The position numbers and the translations under genes were made by a program. The notes beneath the pieces were generated by a model. The model was not told where the DNA came from. It did no database searches and saw only the letters and a list, made by a program, of their open reading frames with translations. Shown piece after piece: positions 56,270-64,000 of a DNA stretch of 64,000 nt. The stretch's first letter is position 1, and each line of letters opens with the position of its first letter. The stretch is taken from the NCBI RefSeq assembly GCF_001544875.2, contig NZ_FCOA02000012.1, positions 124,001 through 188,000 on the forward strand, in the 5' to 3' direction. This stretch comes from Caballeronia hypogeia. Its GTDB lineage: Bacteria; Pseudomonadota; Gammaproteobacteria; Burkholderiales; Burkholderiaceae.

Positions 56270-57352
56270 ATGGTGGACGTTGAATGCCGGGCCGAACTGG
56301 TCCTGCGCGACGCCGATGGCCGGGAAACCAGTCTCAGCGCGGTTGTGCCGCTTTTGCAGCTCGTCGCTCAGACGGGAAGCATCGCGAATGCCGCGAGCGC
56401 TAAGGGTTTGTCCTATCGGCATGCATGGGGTTTGTTGCGCGAAATCGAGGTGCGTCTCGGCGGCGCGCTGATCACGAAGTCGCGCGGACGCGGTTCGGTG
56501 CTTTCGGAGCTGGGCGAGTCGGTGCTGCGTGCGCAACGCGTCTGCGGCGACCGGCTGGAGGCGCCATTGCAGGCCGTGGCGAACGAAGTCGCCGGCGAGC
56601 TGAACCGGCGGCTCTCGGGCGGCGTCAGCCAGGTGCGGATTCACGCGTCGCATGGTTATGCGGTCGCGACGCTCGTGCGCGCGCTCGGCGATCAGCGCGT
56701 GCCTGTGGACATCAAATATCGCGAGAGCGCGGAAGCGGTCAGCGCACTCGCGCGCGGCGAGTGCGAACTGGCGGGCTTCCATTTGCCGATCGGCGAATTC
56801 CGCGCGACCTGCGCCGAAATCTATCGGCCGTATCTGGACCGCAACAAGCATCAGCTGATCCGGCTCACGCGGCGCACGCAGGGACTGTTTCTGCCGAAGG
56901 GCAATCCGAAGGGCATCGCGGGCTTGCGCGATCTCGCGCGCGGCGACGTGCGCTTCGTGAACCGCCAGCCGGGCTCGGGCACGCGCATGCTGCTCGATCT
57001 GTCGCTCAGGCGCGTGGGCGTCGATCCGGATCAGATCAACGGCTACGCCACCACCGAACTCACGCACTCGGCGATCGCGGCGTTCGTCGCGAGCGGCATG
57101 GCCGATCTGGGCTTCGGCGTGCAGCCGGCCGCGCAGCATTTCGCGCTCGACTTCATTCCGATCATCGACGAGGATTATTTTTTCGCGTGCGAACGCGCTC
57201 GTCTCGACGAGGCGCGGCTCGCCTCCGTGTTGCGCATCCTGCGCAGCGACGGCTTCGCCGACAGCGTCGCGCAACTCGAAGGATACGATCCCGCGCAATG
57301 CGGCTCGCTCGTCGATGTCGACGAAGGTCTGCGCGGTGAAGTGAGCGCATAA
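56270..57352 (+). CDS. fdsR: ModE-like HTH regulator with periplasmic-binding-type domain (FdsR-like)
   Basis: A 360-residue one-component regulator. Residues 15-110 form a LysR/ModE-type winged helix (LLQLVAQTGSIANAASAKGLSYRHAWGLLREIE). The C-terminal 230 residues resemble a molybdate/tungstate-type periplasmic-binding domain, with FVNRQPGSGTRMLLDL typical of this PBP family. ATG at 56270 is preferred over a GTG two codons earlier because the purine-rich GGAAGGGGGA is then well spaced. Divergent position next to fdsG indicates control of formate dehydrogenase, perhaps by molybdate or formate. Confidence 0.85.
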   Translation: MVDVECRAELVLRDADGRETSLSAVVPLLQLVAQTGSIANAASAKGLSYRHAWGLLREIEVRLGGALITKSRGRGSVLSELGESVLRAQRVCGDRLEAPLQAVANEVAGELNRRLSGGVSQVRIHASHGYAVATLVRALGDQRVPVDIKYRESAEAVSALARGECELAGFHLPIGEFRATCAEIYRPYLDRNKHQLIRLTRRTQGLFLPKGNPKGIAGLRDLARGDVRFVNRQPGSGTRMLLDLSLRRVGVDPDQINGYATTELTHSAIAAFVASGMADLGFGVQPAAQHFALDFIPIIDEDYFFACERARLDEARLASVLRILRSDGFADSVAQLEGYDPAQCGSLVDVDEGLRGEVSA

Positions 57353-57470
57353 CGAAGCCTCGAAACGCGCGGTAAGAGAGTGGGGCGCGCGCGAAACTGT
57401 CATCGGCTGCAAATTGGGTTAACCTTACGGCTTGTTGTCGACTTTTCTGCTCTACGCCCGAAATACCGCC

Positions 57471-57740
57471 ATGAAATTTTCGTTGCTCGCTTGCACTTCA
57501 GCCGCCCTTGTCGCCGGCGCCATTTACCTGGTTCCTGCCGCCTTCGCCCAGAATTCGCCGGGCGTGCCGGGCGGCGTGCTGCCAGACCAGTTTCGTCTCA
57601 ACGAACATCCGCAGTTGCAGTTCGCCGCGTCCGCGCCGTCGGAAAAATTTCAGAACGGCAAATCGGCCATGCGCCGCCGTGGCGACAATGGCGACCCCAA
57701 TGGCTGCAACCTCAAGTGTCCGAAGGACGGCACCAACTGA
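57471..57740 (+). CDS. Small exported hypothetical protein
   Basis: An 89-residue protein with a clear signal peptide (MKFSLLACTSAALVAGAIYL, cleavage after AAFA). The mature part is about 60 residues, polar, with two Cys in a C-terminal NGCNLKCPKDG. No family was recognised. ATG at 57471 is the only start that leaves a proper signal peptide. It stands alone downstream of the regulator gene. Confidence 0.6.
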   Translation: MKFSLLACTSAALVAGAIYLVPAAFAQNSPGVPGGVLPDQFRLNEHPQLQFAASAPSEKFQNGKSAMRRRGDNGDPNGCNLKCPKDGTN

Positions 57741-58525
57741 GCGCCGCTGGCTTTTGACCTGAAGCGCGGCGCGTGCCCTCGCGCGTCGCGAATACATCGT
57801 TTCTCGACCCCATCGGTTTTCCTTTGCGGCGGCGCACGGCGGCGCTCGCCTGCCGTCCACTTCTCCCGACTCGTCATCGAACCGCGACCGAAAATCACTA
57901 CGTGATGGCAGGCGTTTGGTATGGCGACGGCAGTATCTTGCTTTTCTCTAATGCCGGGATTCGCGAAGAGGAGGGCGTCATCGAGATGCCCGACGACGGT
58001 GACGAGCGTGCTGGCGCGGCAATCTGGCGGCGGGTCGGCGTCGACCCGGACAGGGGACGCACGAAGAGGAGGGCGCGCGCAAAAGCCGCTCCGCCCACGT
58101 CGGAATCGCGGCTATGCCTTTGCGCATAATCTCCCCGCGAGCGTTTGCGACGCGGGCCAGTGTGCAGGAGAAAGCGGAAGATTGCGCCGCCGTCCGGAGG
58201 GTGGTCGGTGAAGCGAAGGTATGAAGGATGTGCGATGCGGCTCGCTTCGTCGCAGTCGGAAAAGGTCTCGCACGAGACGAGGACAACGTACTGGGAAGAA
58301 CACCGCATCCGCGGCGGGTCGCGCATGCAATTGTCGTGATTCGTAAGGATTGGCTGGATAGCTGGCTCGCGGCAGATTTCCAAGCGCGTGACACCTGCCC
58401 GGCGGCTAACCATTGACCGAAAGCAGCATTAGGATCGCTCTGATACGAACGATTCCTTCCCCCGCCTATGCTTTACGGCGTAGTGCAGGTTGTCTCTGTC
58501 CTCACTATGTCTCTCAAGGATGTTC

Positions 58526-58552
58526 GCCCCGCTCCGTGCGGGGCTTTTTTTT
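58526..58552 (+). terminator. Orphan rho-independent terminator (possible small-RNA 3' end)
   Basis: GCCCCGC and GCGGGGC form a 7-bp stem around TCCGT, followed by eight T. No rightward coding gene ends nearby, so it may terminate a small RNA transcribed from about 58400-58525. Confidence 0.75.
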
Positions 58553-58567
58553 GAGCCGATGGGCCAC

Positions 58568-58606
58568 AAAAAACAAAAACCCGCGATGCATGTGCAATCG
58601 CGGGTT
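58568..58606 (-). terminator. tmRNA terminator
   Basis: On the minus strand AACCCGCGAT and ATCGCGGGTT (58597-58606 and 58578-58587) form a perfect 10-bp stem, followed by a run of T interrupted by G. It lies 16 bases beyond the tmRNA 3' end. Confidence 0.85.
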
Positions 58607-58621
58607 GATGCGGGGGTGTTT

Positions 58622-58980
58622 TGGTGGAGGCGGCGGGAATCGAACCCGCGTCCAGAAGCGCTCTACGACCAGTTCTACATACTTAGTTCTGTCTTTTGAT
58701 TTAACCGCAACGACGCGGACGAACACGCTGCGTTACGGCGATTCACTAAATTTTCGACTCGGGCGTCGTGACGCCGCCAAAGCTTATCTGACGTATATGA
58801 CCTCTCGTGGTATTGCTACCCTAACCCGTCAGCGAATTAGTGAGAGGACGGCTAGCCCTTAGGCTGCCAGTGCGAACGTATCGTCGTTTGCAGTTACGTT
58901 TTTCCCATTGATTAACGAGGTGACGGGTCCTCGGTATGCCCTGACCGCTTCACAACCCCTGTCGAAACCAGGTCGCCCCC
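58622..58980 (-). ncRNA. ssrA: Transfer-messenger RNA (tmRNA, SsrA)
   Basis: A 359-nucleotide one-piece tmRNA that frees stalled ribosomes and tags the unfinished protein. The 5' end GGGGGCGACCTGG pairs with the 3' acceptor strand, which ends in a T-arm (GGTTCGATTCC) and an encoded CCA. The tag frame at 58859-58891 starts with the GCA resume codon and reads ANDDTFALAA then TAA, close to the beta-proteobacterial consensus. A good terminator follows. Confidence 0.97.
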
Positions 58981-59069
58981 AAGCGGAACCCAAATTATCC
59001 CACGAAAACTCATGTGAGGCGAATGGTGTGCTTTTCAAGCCGGCGCATTCGTCTTCCGAGTCCCGCGCG

Positions 59070-59834
59070 TCACGCAATATCGCGCAGCAAGTGCTGGAGT
59101 TCTTCCGGCGTATCGACCACGTGACTGGCGTGCCAGCGGCGCGGCGGAATGTTGTCCCCGCAATATCCATAGGCGGCCGCCACGGTGATCATGCCCGCCG
59201 CGAATCCGGCTTGCACGTCGCGCAGGTCGTCGCCGACATAGACAATGCGCTCCGGCGCGACATCCAGCAATTCCGCCGCGTGCAGGAGCGGCGCGGGATG
59301 CGGCTTCGAATGCGGCGTGGTGTCGCCGCACACGAGGCAACCCGCGCGCGTGTCCAGACCCAGCAGGCCAACGAGCGGCGCGGCGTACCGGGTCACCTTG
59401 TTGGTGACGATACCCCAGCGCACGCCGCGCGCATCGAGTTGATCGAGTATCTCGGCGATGCCCGGAAACAGCGTCGTCTCGATACACAGATCGGCTTCGT
59501 AATTGGCGAGGAATTCGTCGCGCATCGCGGCAAACTCATGGTGCTCCGGCCCGATCTCGAATGCGCCGCCGAGCAGACCGCGCGCGCCTGCCGACGCGAA
59601 AGGCCGCAGCGTCTCGAGTGGACGCATTTCGAGACCGCGATCGTGGCGCATCTTGTTCACCGCCGCGACGAGATCGGGCGCGGTGTCGGCGATGGTGCCG
59701 TCGAGGTCGAACAACACGGCCTGGCAGAGCCCGAGGCCATCGCCTTCGGCAACGCGCTGGGGCAGGGGCGTGGGGTCGTCGGGCAGCGGCTTGGTATCGA
59801 TATTGCCCGTGGAAAGGGAATCGTCCTGGTTCAT
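59070..59834 (-). CDS. gph: Phosphoglycolate phosphatase
   Basis: A 254-residue HAD-superfamily phosphatase dephosphorylating 2-phosphoglycolate. Motif I LFDLDGTIADTAPDL carries the nucleophile Asp; WGIVTNK is motif II; YVGDDLRDVQAG is motif IV. ATG at 59834 is 4 bases after the ubiG stop; an upstream GTG at 59849 overlapping ubiG is possible. Coupled to ubiG, the usual order in Burkholderiaceae. Confidence 0.94.
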   Translation of the reverse strand: MNQDDSLSTGNIDTKPLPDDPTPLPQRVAEGDGLGLCQAVLFDLDGTIADTAPDLVAAVNKMRHDRGLEMRPLETLRPFASAGARGLLGGAFEIGPEHHEFAAMRDEFLANYEADLCIETTLFPGIAEILDQLDARGVRWGIVTNKVTRYAAPLVGLLGLDTRAGCLVCGDTTPHSKPHPAPLLHAAELLDVAPERIVYVGDDLRDVQAGFAAGMITVAAAYGYCGDNIPPRRWHASHVVDTPEELQHLLRDIA

Positions 59835-59838
59835 GGCG

Positions 59839-60537
59839 TCAGGCTTCACGGCGGCAAGCCATCATGTAGTTGATGCTCGTGTCGTTCGACAGGCCAAAGT
59901 GTTTGGAGATCGGCCGATAGGTGATGCCCTTGATGTCCACGGGCAAGAGCGACGCCGCGCGCGCGAACGTGGCGAGTTCCGACGGCTTGATGAAGCGTGC
60001 GTAGTCGTGGGTGCCCCGCGGCAGCATGCGCGCGATGTATTCCGCGCCGATGACAGCGAACAGATAAGCCTTCGCGTTGCGGTTCAGCGTGGAGAAGAAA
60101 ACCCAGCCGCCCGGTTTCACGAGCGCCGCGCATGCGGCCACCGTTCCGGCGGGATTCGGCACGTGCTCGAGCATCTCCATGCAGGTGACGACATCGTAGG
60201 TACCGGGCTCACGCGCGGCGAGGGCTTCCGCCGAAATCTCCTCGTACGCGACCTCGACGCCGCTTTCGAGGCTATGCAGATCGGCGACGCCGAGCGCGCT
60301 CGACGACAGGTCGATACCTTTGACGTTCGCGCCACGCGTCGCCATCGACTCGGACAGGATGCCGCCGCCACAGCCAATGTCGAGCACCCGTTTGGCTCCA
60401 AGATGGGCGTGTGCATCGATCCAGTCGAGCCGCACCGGGTTCAGCTCGTGCAGCGGCTTGAACTCGGCGTTCGGGTCCCACCAGCGATGCGCCAGCTCGC
60501 TGAATTTCTGCAGTTCGTGGGGATCGACGTTGGTCAT
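59839..60537 (-). CDS. ubiG: Ubiquinone biosynthesis O-methyltransferase
   Basis: A 232-residue class I SAM-dependent methyltransferase catalysing both O-methylations in ubiquinone synthesis. [26 protein letters not shown] is the SAM-binding motif [23 protein letters not shown] is the UbiG-specific N-terminal signature. Full length. It precedes gph on the same strand. Confidence 0.96.
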   Translation of the reverse strand: MTNVDPHELQKFSELAHRWWDPNAEFKPLHELNPVRLDWIDAHAHLGAKRVLDIGCGGGILSESMATRGANVKGIDLSSSALGVADLHSLESGVEVAYEEISAEALAAREPGTYDVVTCMEMLEHVPNPAGTVAACAALVKPGGWVFFSTLNRNAKAYLFAVIGAEYIARMLPRGTHDYARFIKPSELATFARAASLLPVDIKGITYRPISKHFGLSNDTSINYMMACRREA

Positions 60538-60672
60538 GTTCTGAAGTGCCTTGTTTGAGTCGTGAATCGATTAGGACCGAGTATATAGGCGACGCATGGG
60601 GCCGGCAAAAAGCCGGACGCATCAAGCCCGCCCGGTGCGCGGGATGGGCGGGTGCTCGTACGCTTCGGGCAT

Positions 60673-60700
60673 AAAAAAACCCCCGCCGAAGCGGGGGTTT
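60673..60700 (-). terminator. Rho-independent terminator of ompA
   Basis: AAACCCCCGC and GCGGGGGTTT form a perfect 10-bp stem around CGAA; in the minus direction a run of seven T follows. It lies 25 bases beyond the ompA stop. Confidence 0.92.
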
Positions 60701-60724
60701 GATCTGCGGCAATCCAGTTCGCGA

Positions 60725-61387
60725 TTACTGCTGCGGCTGACGCGTCGTGCCGACAACTTCGACTTCCACGCGACGATCCGGTGCGAGGCAGGCGATGAGT
60801 TGCTTGCGATTCTTCTGGTTGCACGAACCCTTCGTGACCGGGTCGCGCTTGCCCTTGCCTTCCGTGTAGATACGGTTGGCTTCGATGCCCTTGCTGACCA
60901 GGTAAGCCTTCACAGCTTGCGCACGGCGCAGCGACAGACGATCGTTGTACTTGTCCGAACCGATGCGGTCGGTGTAACCCGTTGCAACCACGACTTCGAG
61001 GTTCAGCGCGCCGATCTTCGATGCCAGATCGTCCAGTTGCTGCTTGCCAGCCGGCTTCAGGACAGCCTTGTCGAAGTCGAACAGTGCGTCAGCCTGATAG
61101 GTGACCTTCTGGCTCGTGATAGCGGGCGGCGGCGGAGCGACCGGTGCCGGCGGCGTCGGTGCTTGCGCGACCAGCGCGCCATCGCACTTTGCGTTTGCCG
61201 TAGCCGGGGTCCAGAACGCGTCGCGCCAGCACAGTTCGTTCGTGCCGTTCATCCACACGTACTCGCCCGTACCGTTCACCCAGTTGTCATTCACAGCTTG
61301 TCGCGAGGCCGGCACGGACTGAGCCGAGGCCGATGCAGCCATAACTGCGGTAGCTGCAATGAACGCGAGCTTTGAAAGTTTATTCAT
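60725..61387 (-). CDS. ompA: OmpA-family outer membrane protein
   Basis: A 220-residue protein: signal peptide (MNKLSKLAFIAATAVMAASASAQ), a short region with WxxNGTNELCWRDAFWTP conserved in beta-proteobacterial OmpA, a Pro-rich linker, and a C-terminal peptidoglycan-binding domain (FDFDKAVLKPAG, then NDRLSLRRAQAVKAYL). It has no eight-stranded barrel, so it probably links the outer membrane or periplasm to the cell wall. GAGGAGA lies before the ATG. An inverted repeat lies just upstream. Confidence 0.94.
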   Translation of the reverse strand: MNKLSKLAFIAATAVMAASASAQSVPASRQAVNDNWVNGTGEYVWMNGTNELCWRDAFWTPATANAKCDGALVAQAPTPPAPVAPPPPAITSQKVTYQADALFDFDKAVLKPAGKQQLDDLASKIGALNLEVVVATGYTDRIGSDKYNDRLSLRRAQAVKAYLVSKGIEANRIYTEGKGKRDPVTKGSCNQKNRKQLIACLAPDRRVEVEVVGTTRQPQQ

Positions 61388-62086
61388 ATTTCTCCTCTCG
61401 AAATTGAGATTACCGCAGGTTTACTGCGAGCCTGTAGACGAAGACAAGTCATACATTGCTCGAAGTATAACATTCCCTACGGAACAAAACGCGCTGTATA
61501 GACTTCGAGCAGTGTCTAAGTTTGTGCGTTGGCATTTTGCCATATCGTTCCCTTGCAACGATAAAAATATCCCCGCACCCTGTACGCCCGCAACCTTATG
61601 TGGTGCATGCGCAACAAGAAAGGGACAGGAGGCATTCGAGGTCGAAGAAGGCGCGAAACCTGCGCATATTGCGTGCCCGAGCGCCATTTCCTGCGTATTT
61701 TCGTCGTGGGTACTTTCACGTAAGGCAAAACGGCGAGGCGGCATGATAGCCCGCGCACGTGACGAATTGACGGAATGCGTTCCCCGCTTTTTGTAAGTAA
61801 TTGGAACAGCGTTGCGCATTGCGGATTGGCTGTCCGGATACCGGTGCGAAAGAGGCCTGATTCACGACACAACTGTATGTATACGCACTCGTCCGGGCGT
61901 ACATGACGCGCATGGTAGAATCTTTCGATGCCCTGCGTTCGCAGAGCGTAAAAATGCATGCGCTGCACACGCAGCGCGCAGCGTACGTCGGCTACGCGCC
62001 ATGCCGGCGCACGTCGCGCGGGAGCGGGTCTCGCTAATCGCCGCGCGCGCAGCCGTGTCGCTGCTGCTCAGTTCAAGACACGGATA
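61388..62086. other. Divergent ompA-gyrA intergenic region
   Basis: About 700 bases without a supported gene. Towards ompA there is a strong SD, an inverted repeat at 61457-61511, and a TATACT-like box on the minus strand. Towards gyrA a TAGAAT box lies at 61916-61921, but no matching -35. Little else could be assigned; short open frames here are not convincing. Confidence 0.5.
61457..61511. repeat. 10-bp inverted repeat overlapping the ompA promoter zone
   Basis: TGCTCGAAGT (61457-61466) and ACTTCGAGCA (61502-61511) are perfect 10-bp inverted arms, separated by 35 bases and flanked inside by TATA-rich sequence. It lies 70-125 bases upstream of ompA. It could be a regulator site or a supercoiling-sensitive cruciform. 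Confidence 0.65.
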
Positions 62087-64000
62087 ATGGATCAATTCGC
62101 CAAAGAGACTCTGCCAATCTCCCTTGAGGAGGAAATGCGCCGTTCGTATCTCGATTACGCGATGAGCGTGATCGTGGGGCGCGCGCTTCCCGATGTCCGC
62201 GATGGCCTGAAGCCGGTGCATCGCCGGGCGCTGTACTCGATGCACGAGCTGAACAACGACTGGAACCGTGCATACAAGAAGTCGGCGCGTATCGTCGGCG
62301 ACGTCATCGGTAAGTACCATCCTCACGGCGACGCCTCCGTCTACGAGACGATCGTTCGCATGGCGCAGCCGTTCTCGCTGCGCTACATGCTGGTGGACGG
62401 TCAGGGCAACTTCGGTTCCGTCGACGGCGACAACGCCGCGGCCATGCGCTACACCGAAATCCGCATGGCGAAGATCGGCCACGAATTGCTGGCCGACATC
62501 GACAAGGAAACCGTCGACTTCGGACCGAACTACGACGGCAGCGAGAACGAGCCGCTCGTTCTTCCGGCGCGCATCCCGAATCTGCTGATCAATGGCTCGG
62601 CCGGCATTGCGGTCGGCATGGCGACCAACATTCCGCCGCACAATCTGCGCGAAATCGTCGACGCCTGTCTGCATCTGCTGAACACGCCCGAAGCCACGGT
62701 CGACGAACTCATCGAAATCGTTCCGGCCCCCGATTTTCCGACCGCCGGCATCATCTACGGCGTTGCGGGCGTGCGTGACGGTTACCGCACCGGACGCGGG
62801 CGCGTCGTCATGCGGGCGGCCACGCACTTCGAGGAAATCGACCGCGGCCAGCGCATGGCGATCATCGTCGACGAGATTCCTTATCAGGTGAACAAGCGCA
62901 CGCTGCTCGAGCGCATCGCCGAACTCGTCAACGAGAAAAAGCTGGAAGGCATCTCCGATATCCGCGACGAATCCGACAAGTCCGGCATGCGCGTCGTGAT
63001 CGAGCTGAAGCGCGGGGAAGTGCCGGAAGTCATTCTGAACAACCTGTACAAGCAGACACAGTTGCAGGACACGTTCGGCATGAATCTGGTCGCGCTCGTC
63101 GACGGCCAGCCCAAACTGCTGAATCTGAAGGAAATGATCGAGTGCTTCCTGTCGCATCGACGGGAAGTGCTGACGCGGCGCACTGTATACGAACTGCGCA
63201 AGGCGCGCGATCGCGGCCACGTGCTCGAAGGCCTCGCCGTCGCGCTTGCGAACATCGACGAATTCATCGCGATCATCAAGGCCGCGCCCACGCCGCCGAT
63301 TGCCAAGTCGGAACTGATGGCGCGTCCGTGGGACTCGTCGCTCGTGCGCGAAATGCTCACGCGCACCGAGACCGAGGAATCGGGGGGGCGCGCGGCATAT
63401 CGGCCGGAAGGGCTGAATCCGGCGTACGGTCTGCAGGCGGACGGCCTCTACAAATTGTCGGACGTTCAGGCGCAGGAAATTCTGCAGATGCGTCTGCAGC
63501 GCCTGACGGGACTCGAGCAGGACAAGATCACGAGCGAGTATCGCGAAGTGATGGCGCAGATCGCCGACCTGCTCGACATCCTCGCGCGGCCGGAACGTAT
63601 CCGCCAGATGATCGTCGAGGAACTCGGCCAGATTCGCGCCGAGTTCGGCGACGACCGCCGTTCGCGTATCGAAATGAACGCGACGGAGCTCAACACCGAA
63701 GACCTGATCACGCCGACGGACATGGTCGTCACCATGTCGCATACCGGTTACGTGAAGTCGCAGCCGTTGTCCGAATACCGCGCGCAGAAGCGCGGCGGAC
63801 GCGGCAAGCAGGCCACGCAGATGAAAGAAGACGACTGGATCGACACGCTGTTCATCGCGAACACGCACGATCACATGCTGTGCTTCTCGAACCGCGGCCG
63901 CGTGTACTGGGTCAAGGTTTATGAAGTGCCGCAGGGTTCGCGCAACTCGCGCGGCCGGCCGATCGTCAACATGTTCCCGCTGCAGGACGGCGAAAAGATC
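62087..64000 (+). CDS. gyrA: DNA gyrase subunit A, N-terminal 638 residues (runs off the right edge)
   Basis: The breakage-reunion domain and the beginning of the C-terminal beta-pinwheel of gyrase, which introduces negative supercoils. [31 protein letters not shown] and [13 protein letters not shown] (with the DNA-linking Tyr) are diagnostic. The GyrA-box start QKRGGRGK is visible near residue 570. Quinolone-pocket positions read Gly81-Asp82-Ala83-Ser84-Val85-Tyr86-Glu87, unlike the usual Thr/Ser83-Ala84 and Asp87 of close relatives. The SD is weak. Confidence 0.98.
   Translation, partial: MDQFAKETLPISLEEEMRRSYLDYAMSVIVGRALPDVRDGLKPVHRRALYSMHELNNDWNRAYKKSARIVGDVIGKYHPHGDASVYETIVRMAQPFSLRYMLVDGQGNFGSVDGDNAAAMRYTEIRMAKIGHELLADIDKETVDFGPNYDGSENEPLVLPARIPNLLINGSAGIAVGMATNIPPHNLREIVDACLHLLNTPEATVDELIEIVPAPDFPTAGIIYGVAGVRDGYRTGRGRVVMRAATHFEEIDRGQRMAIIVDEIPYQVNKRTLLERIAELVNEKKLEGISDIRDESDKSGMRVVIELKRGEVPEVILNNLYKQTQLQDTFGMNLVALVDGQPKLLNLKEMIECFLSHRREVLTRRTVYELRKARDRGHVLEGLAVALANIDEFIAIIKAAPTPPIAKSELMARPWDSSLVREMLTRTETEESGGRAAYRPEGLNPAYGLQADGLYKLSDVQAQEILQMRLQRLTGLEQDKITSEYREVMAQIADLLDILARPERIRQMIVEELGQIRAEFGDDRRSRIEMNATELNTEDLITPTDMVVTMSHTGYVKSQPLSEYRAQKRGGRGKQATQMKEDDWIDTLFIANTHDHMLCFSNRGRVYWVKVYEVPQGSRNSRGRPIVNMFPLQDGEKI

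Larger units (their letters stand above)
57741..58621. other. Gene-poor stretch beside ssrA
   Basis: About 880 bases with no recognisable gene on either strand; short open frames show no family resemblance and no strong start signals. It ends with a rightward terminator at 58526-58552 that has no obvious gene before it, and the tmRNA terminator. The 3' end of ssrA is a known island integration site, so this may be an old insertion scar. Confidence 0.45.

Noticed and set aside
57898-58413. Minus-strand 171-codon frame in the gene-poor stretch near ssrA
   Set aside because: No family resemblance, no start signal, and several overlapping frames of similar quality exist on both strands.
61862-63874. 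A 670-codon minus-strand open frame across gyrA
   Set aside because: It lies opposite highly conserved gyrA sequence; the composition (His, Arg, Asp, Val) is that of a shadow frame.

Overview
The window is a contiguous piece of a high-GC beta-proteobacterial chromosome, almost certainly Burkholderiaceae of the Paraburkholderia/Caballeronia type. Support comes from the gyrA-ompA-ubiG-gph order at the right end, a one-piece tmRNA gene with the tag ANDDTFALAA, a DUF2968 protein, a Kdo hydroxylase beside waaC and waaA, and dense, very GC-rich coding. No rRNA, tRNA, CRISPR array or intact insertion sequence was seen.

Left part (1-8.0 kb): cell-envelope polysaccharide genes. These are the start of a GT2 glycosyltransferase, a flippase, a phosphomannomutase/phosphoglucomutase, heptosyltransferase I (waaC), Kdo 3-hydroxylase (kdoO), Kdo transferase (waaA) and a GT4 glycosyltransferase.

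8.1-19.3 kb: a complete urea-acquisition cluster on the minus strand in the order urtABCDE-ureDABCEFG. It combines an ABC urea importer with a nickel urease and its maturation proteins. A canonical sigma-54 promoter (GG-N10-GC) lies upstream of urtA and an NtrC-like site lies about 135 bp further upstream, so the cluster is probably switched on by nitrogen limitation. A P-II protein gene lies at 36.6 kb, next to nadE.

19.7-28.6 kb: an accessory island. It holds a frameshifted, C-terminally incomplete phage-type integrase and the remains of a two-partner secretion (CDI/Bcp-like) locus. In that locus a deletion appears to join the front of the exoprotein gene to the mature start of the transporter gene, which also carries a 1-bp frameshift. 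A lower-GC catabolic unit follows (MFS transporter, enolase-superfamily dehydratase, GntR regulator), then a gene-free stretch ending in a dispersed palindromic repeat.

28.6-50.8 kb: mixed metabolic and housekeeping genes. They include an ALDH-SDR-MFS operon, ppa, a GIY-YIG protein, a COG3146 acyltransferase-like protein, nadE-glnB, a CPA2 antiporter, a class I amidotransferase, DUF2968, a TolA-like coiled-coil membrane protein, a GNAT enzyme, a citrate-type symporter, a decayed chrA, a TPR-glycosyltransferase, an ArsR/CDF metal-efflux pair with a visible operator, and a flavin monooxygenase.

50.9-57.4 kb: NAD-dependent molybdenum formate dehydrogenase (fdsGBAD) with its divergent ModE-like regulator. 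57.4-64 kb: a small secreted protein, a gene-poor stretch, ssrA, gph, ubiG, ompA and the first 638 codons of gyrA, whose quinolone-pocket residues are unusual (A83, S84, E87).

Most of the window is ordinary core genome. The best leads are the sigma-54/NtrC control region of the urea cluster, the collapsed two-partner secretion locus, the alpha5-site ArsR sensor with its operator, the GyrA pocket, and an ARREA-repeat membrane protein of unknown function.
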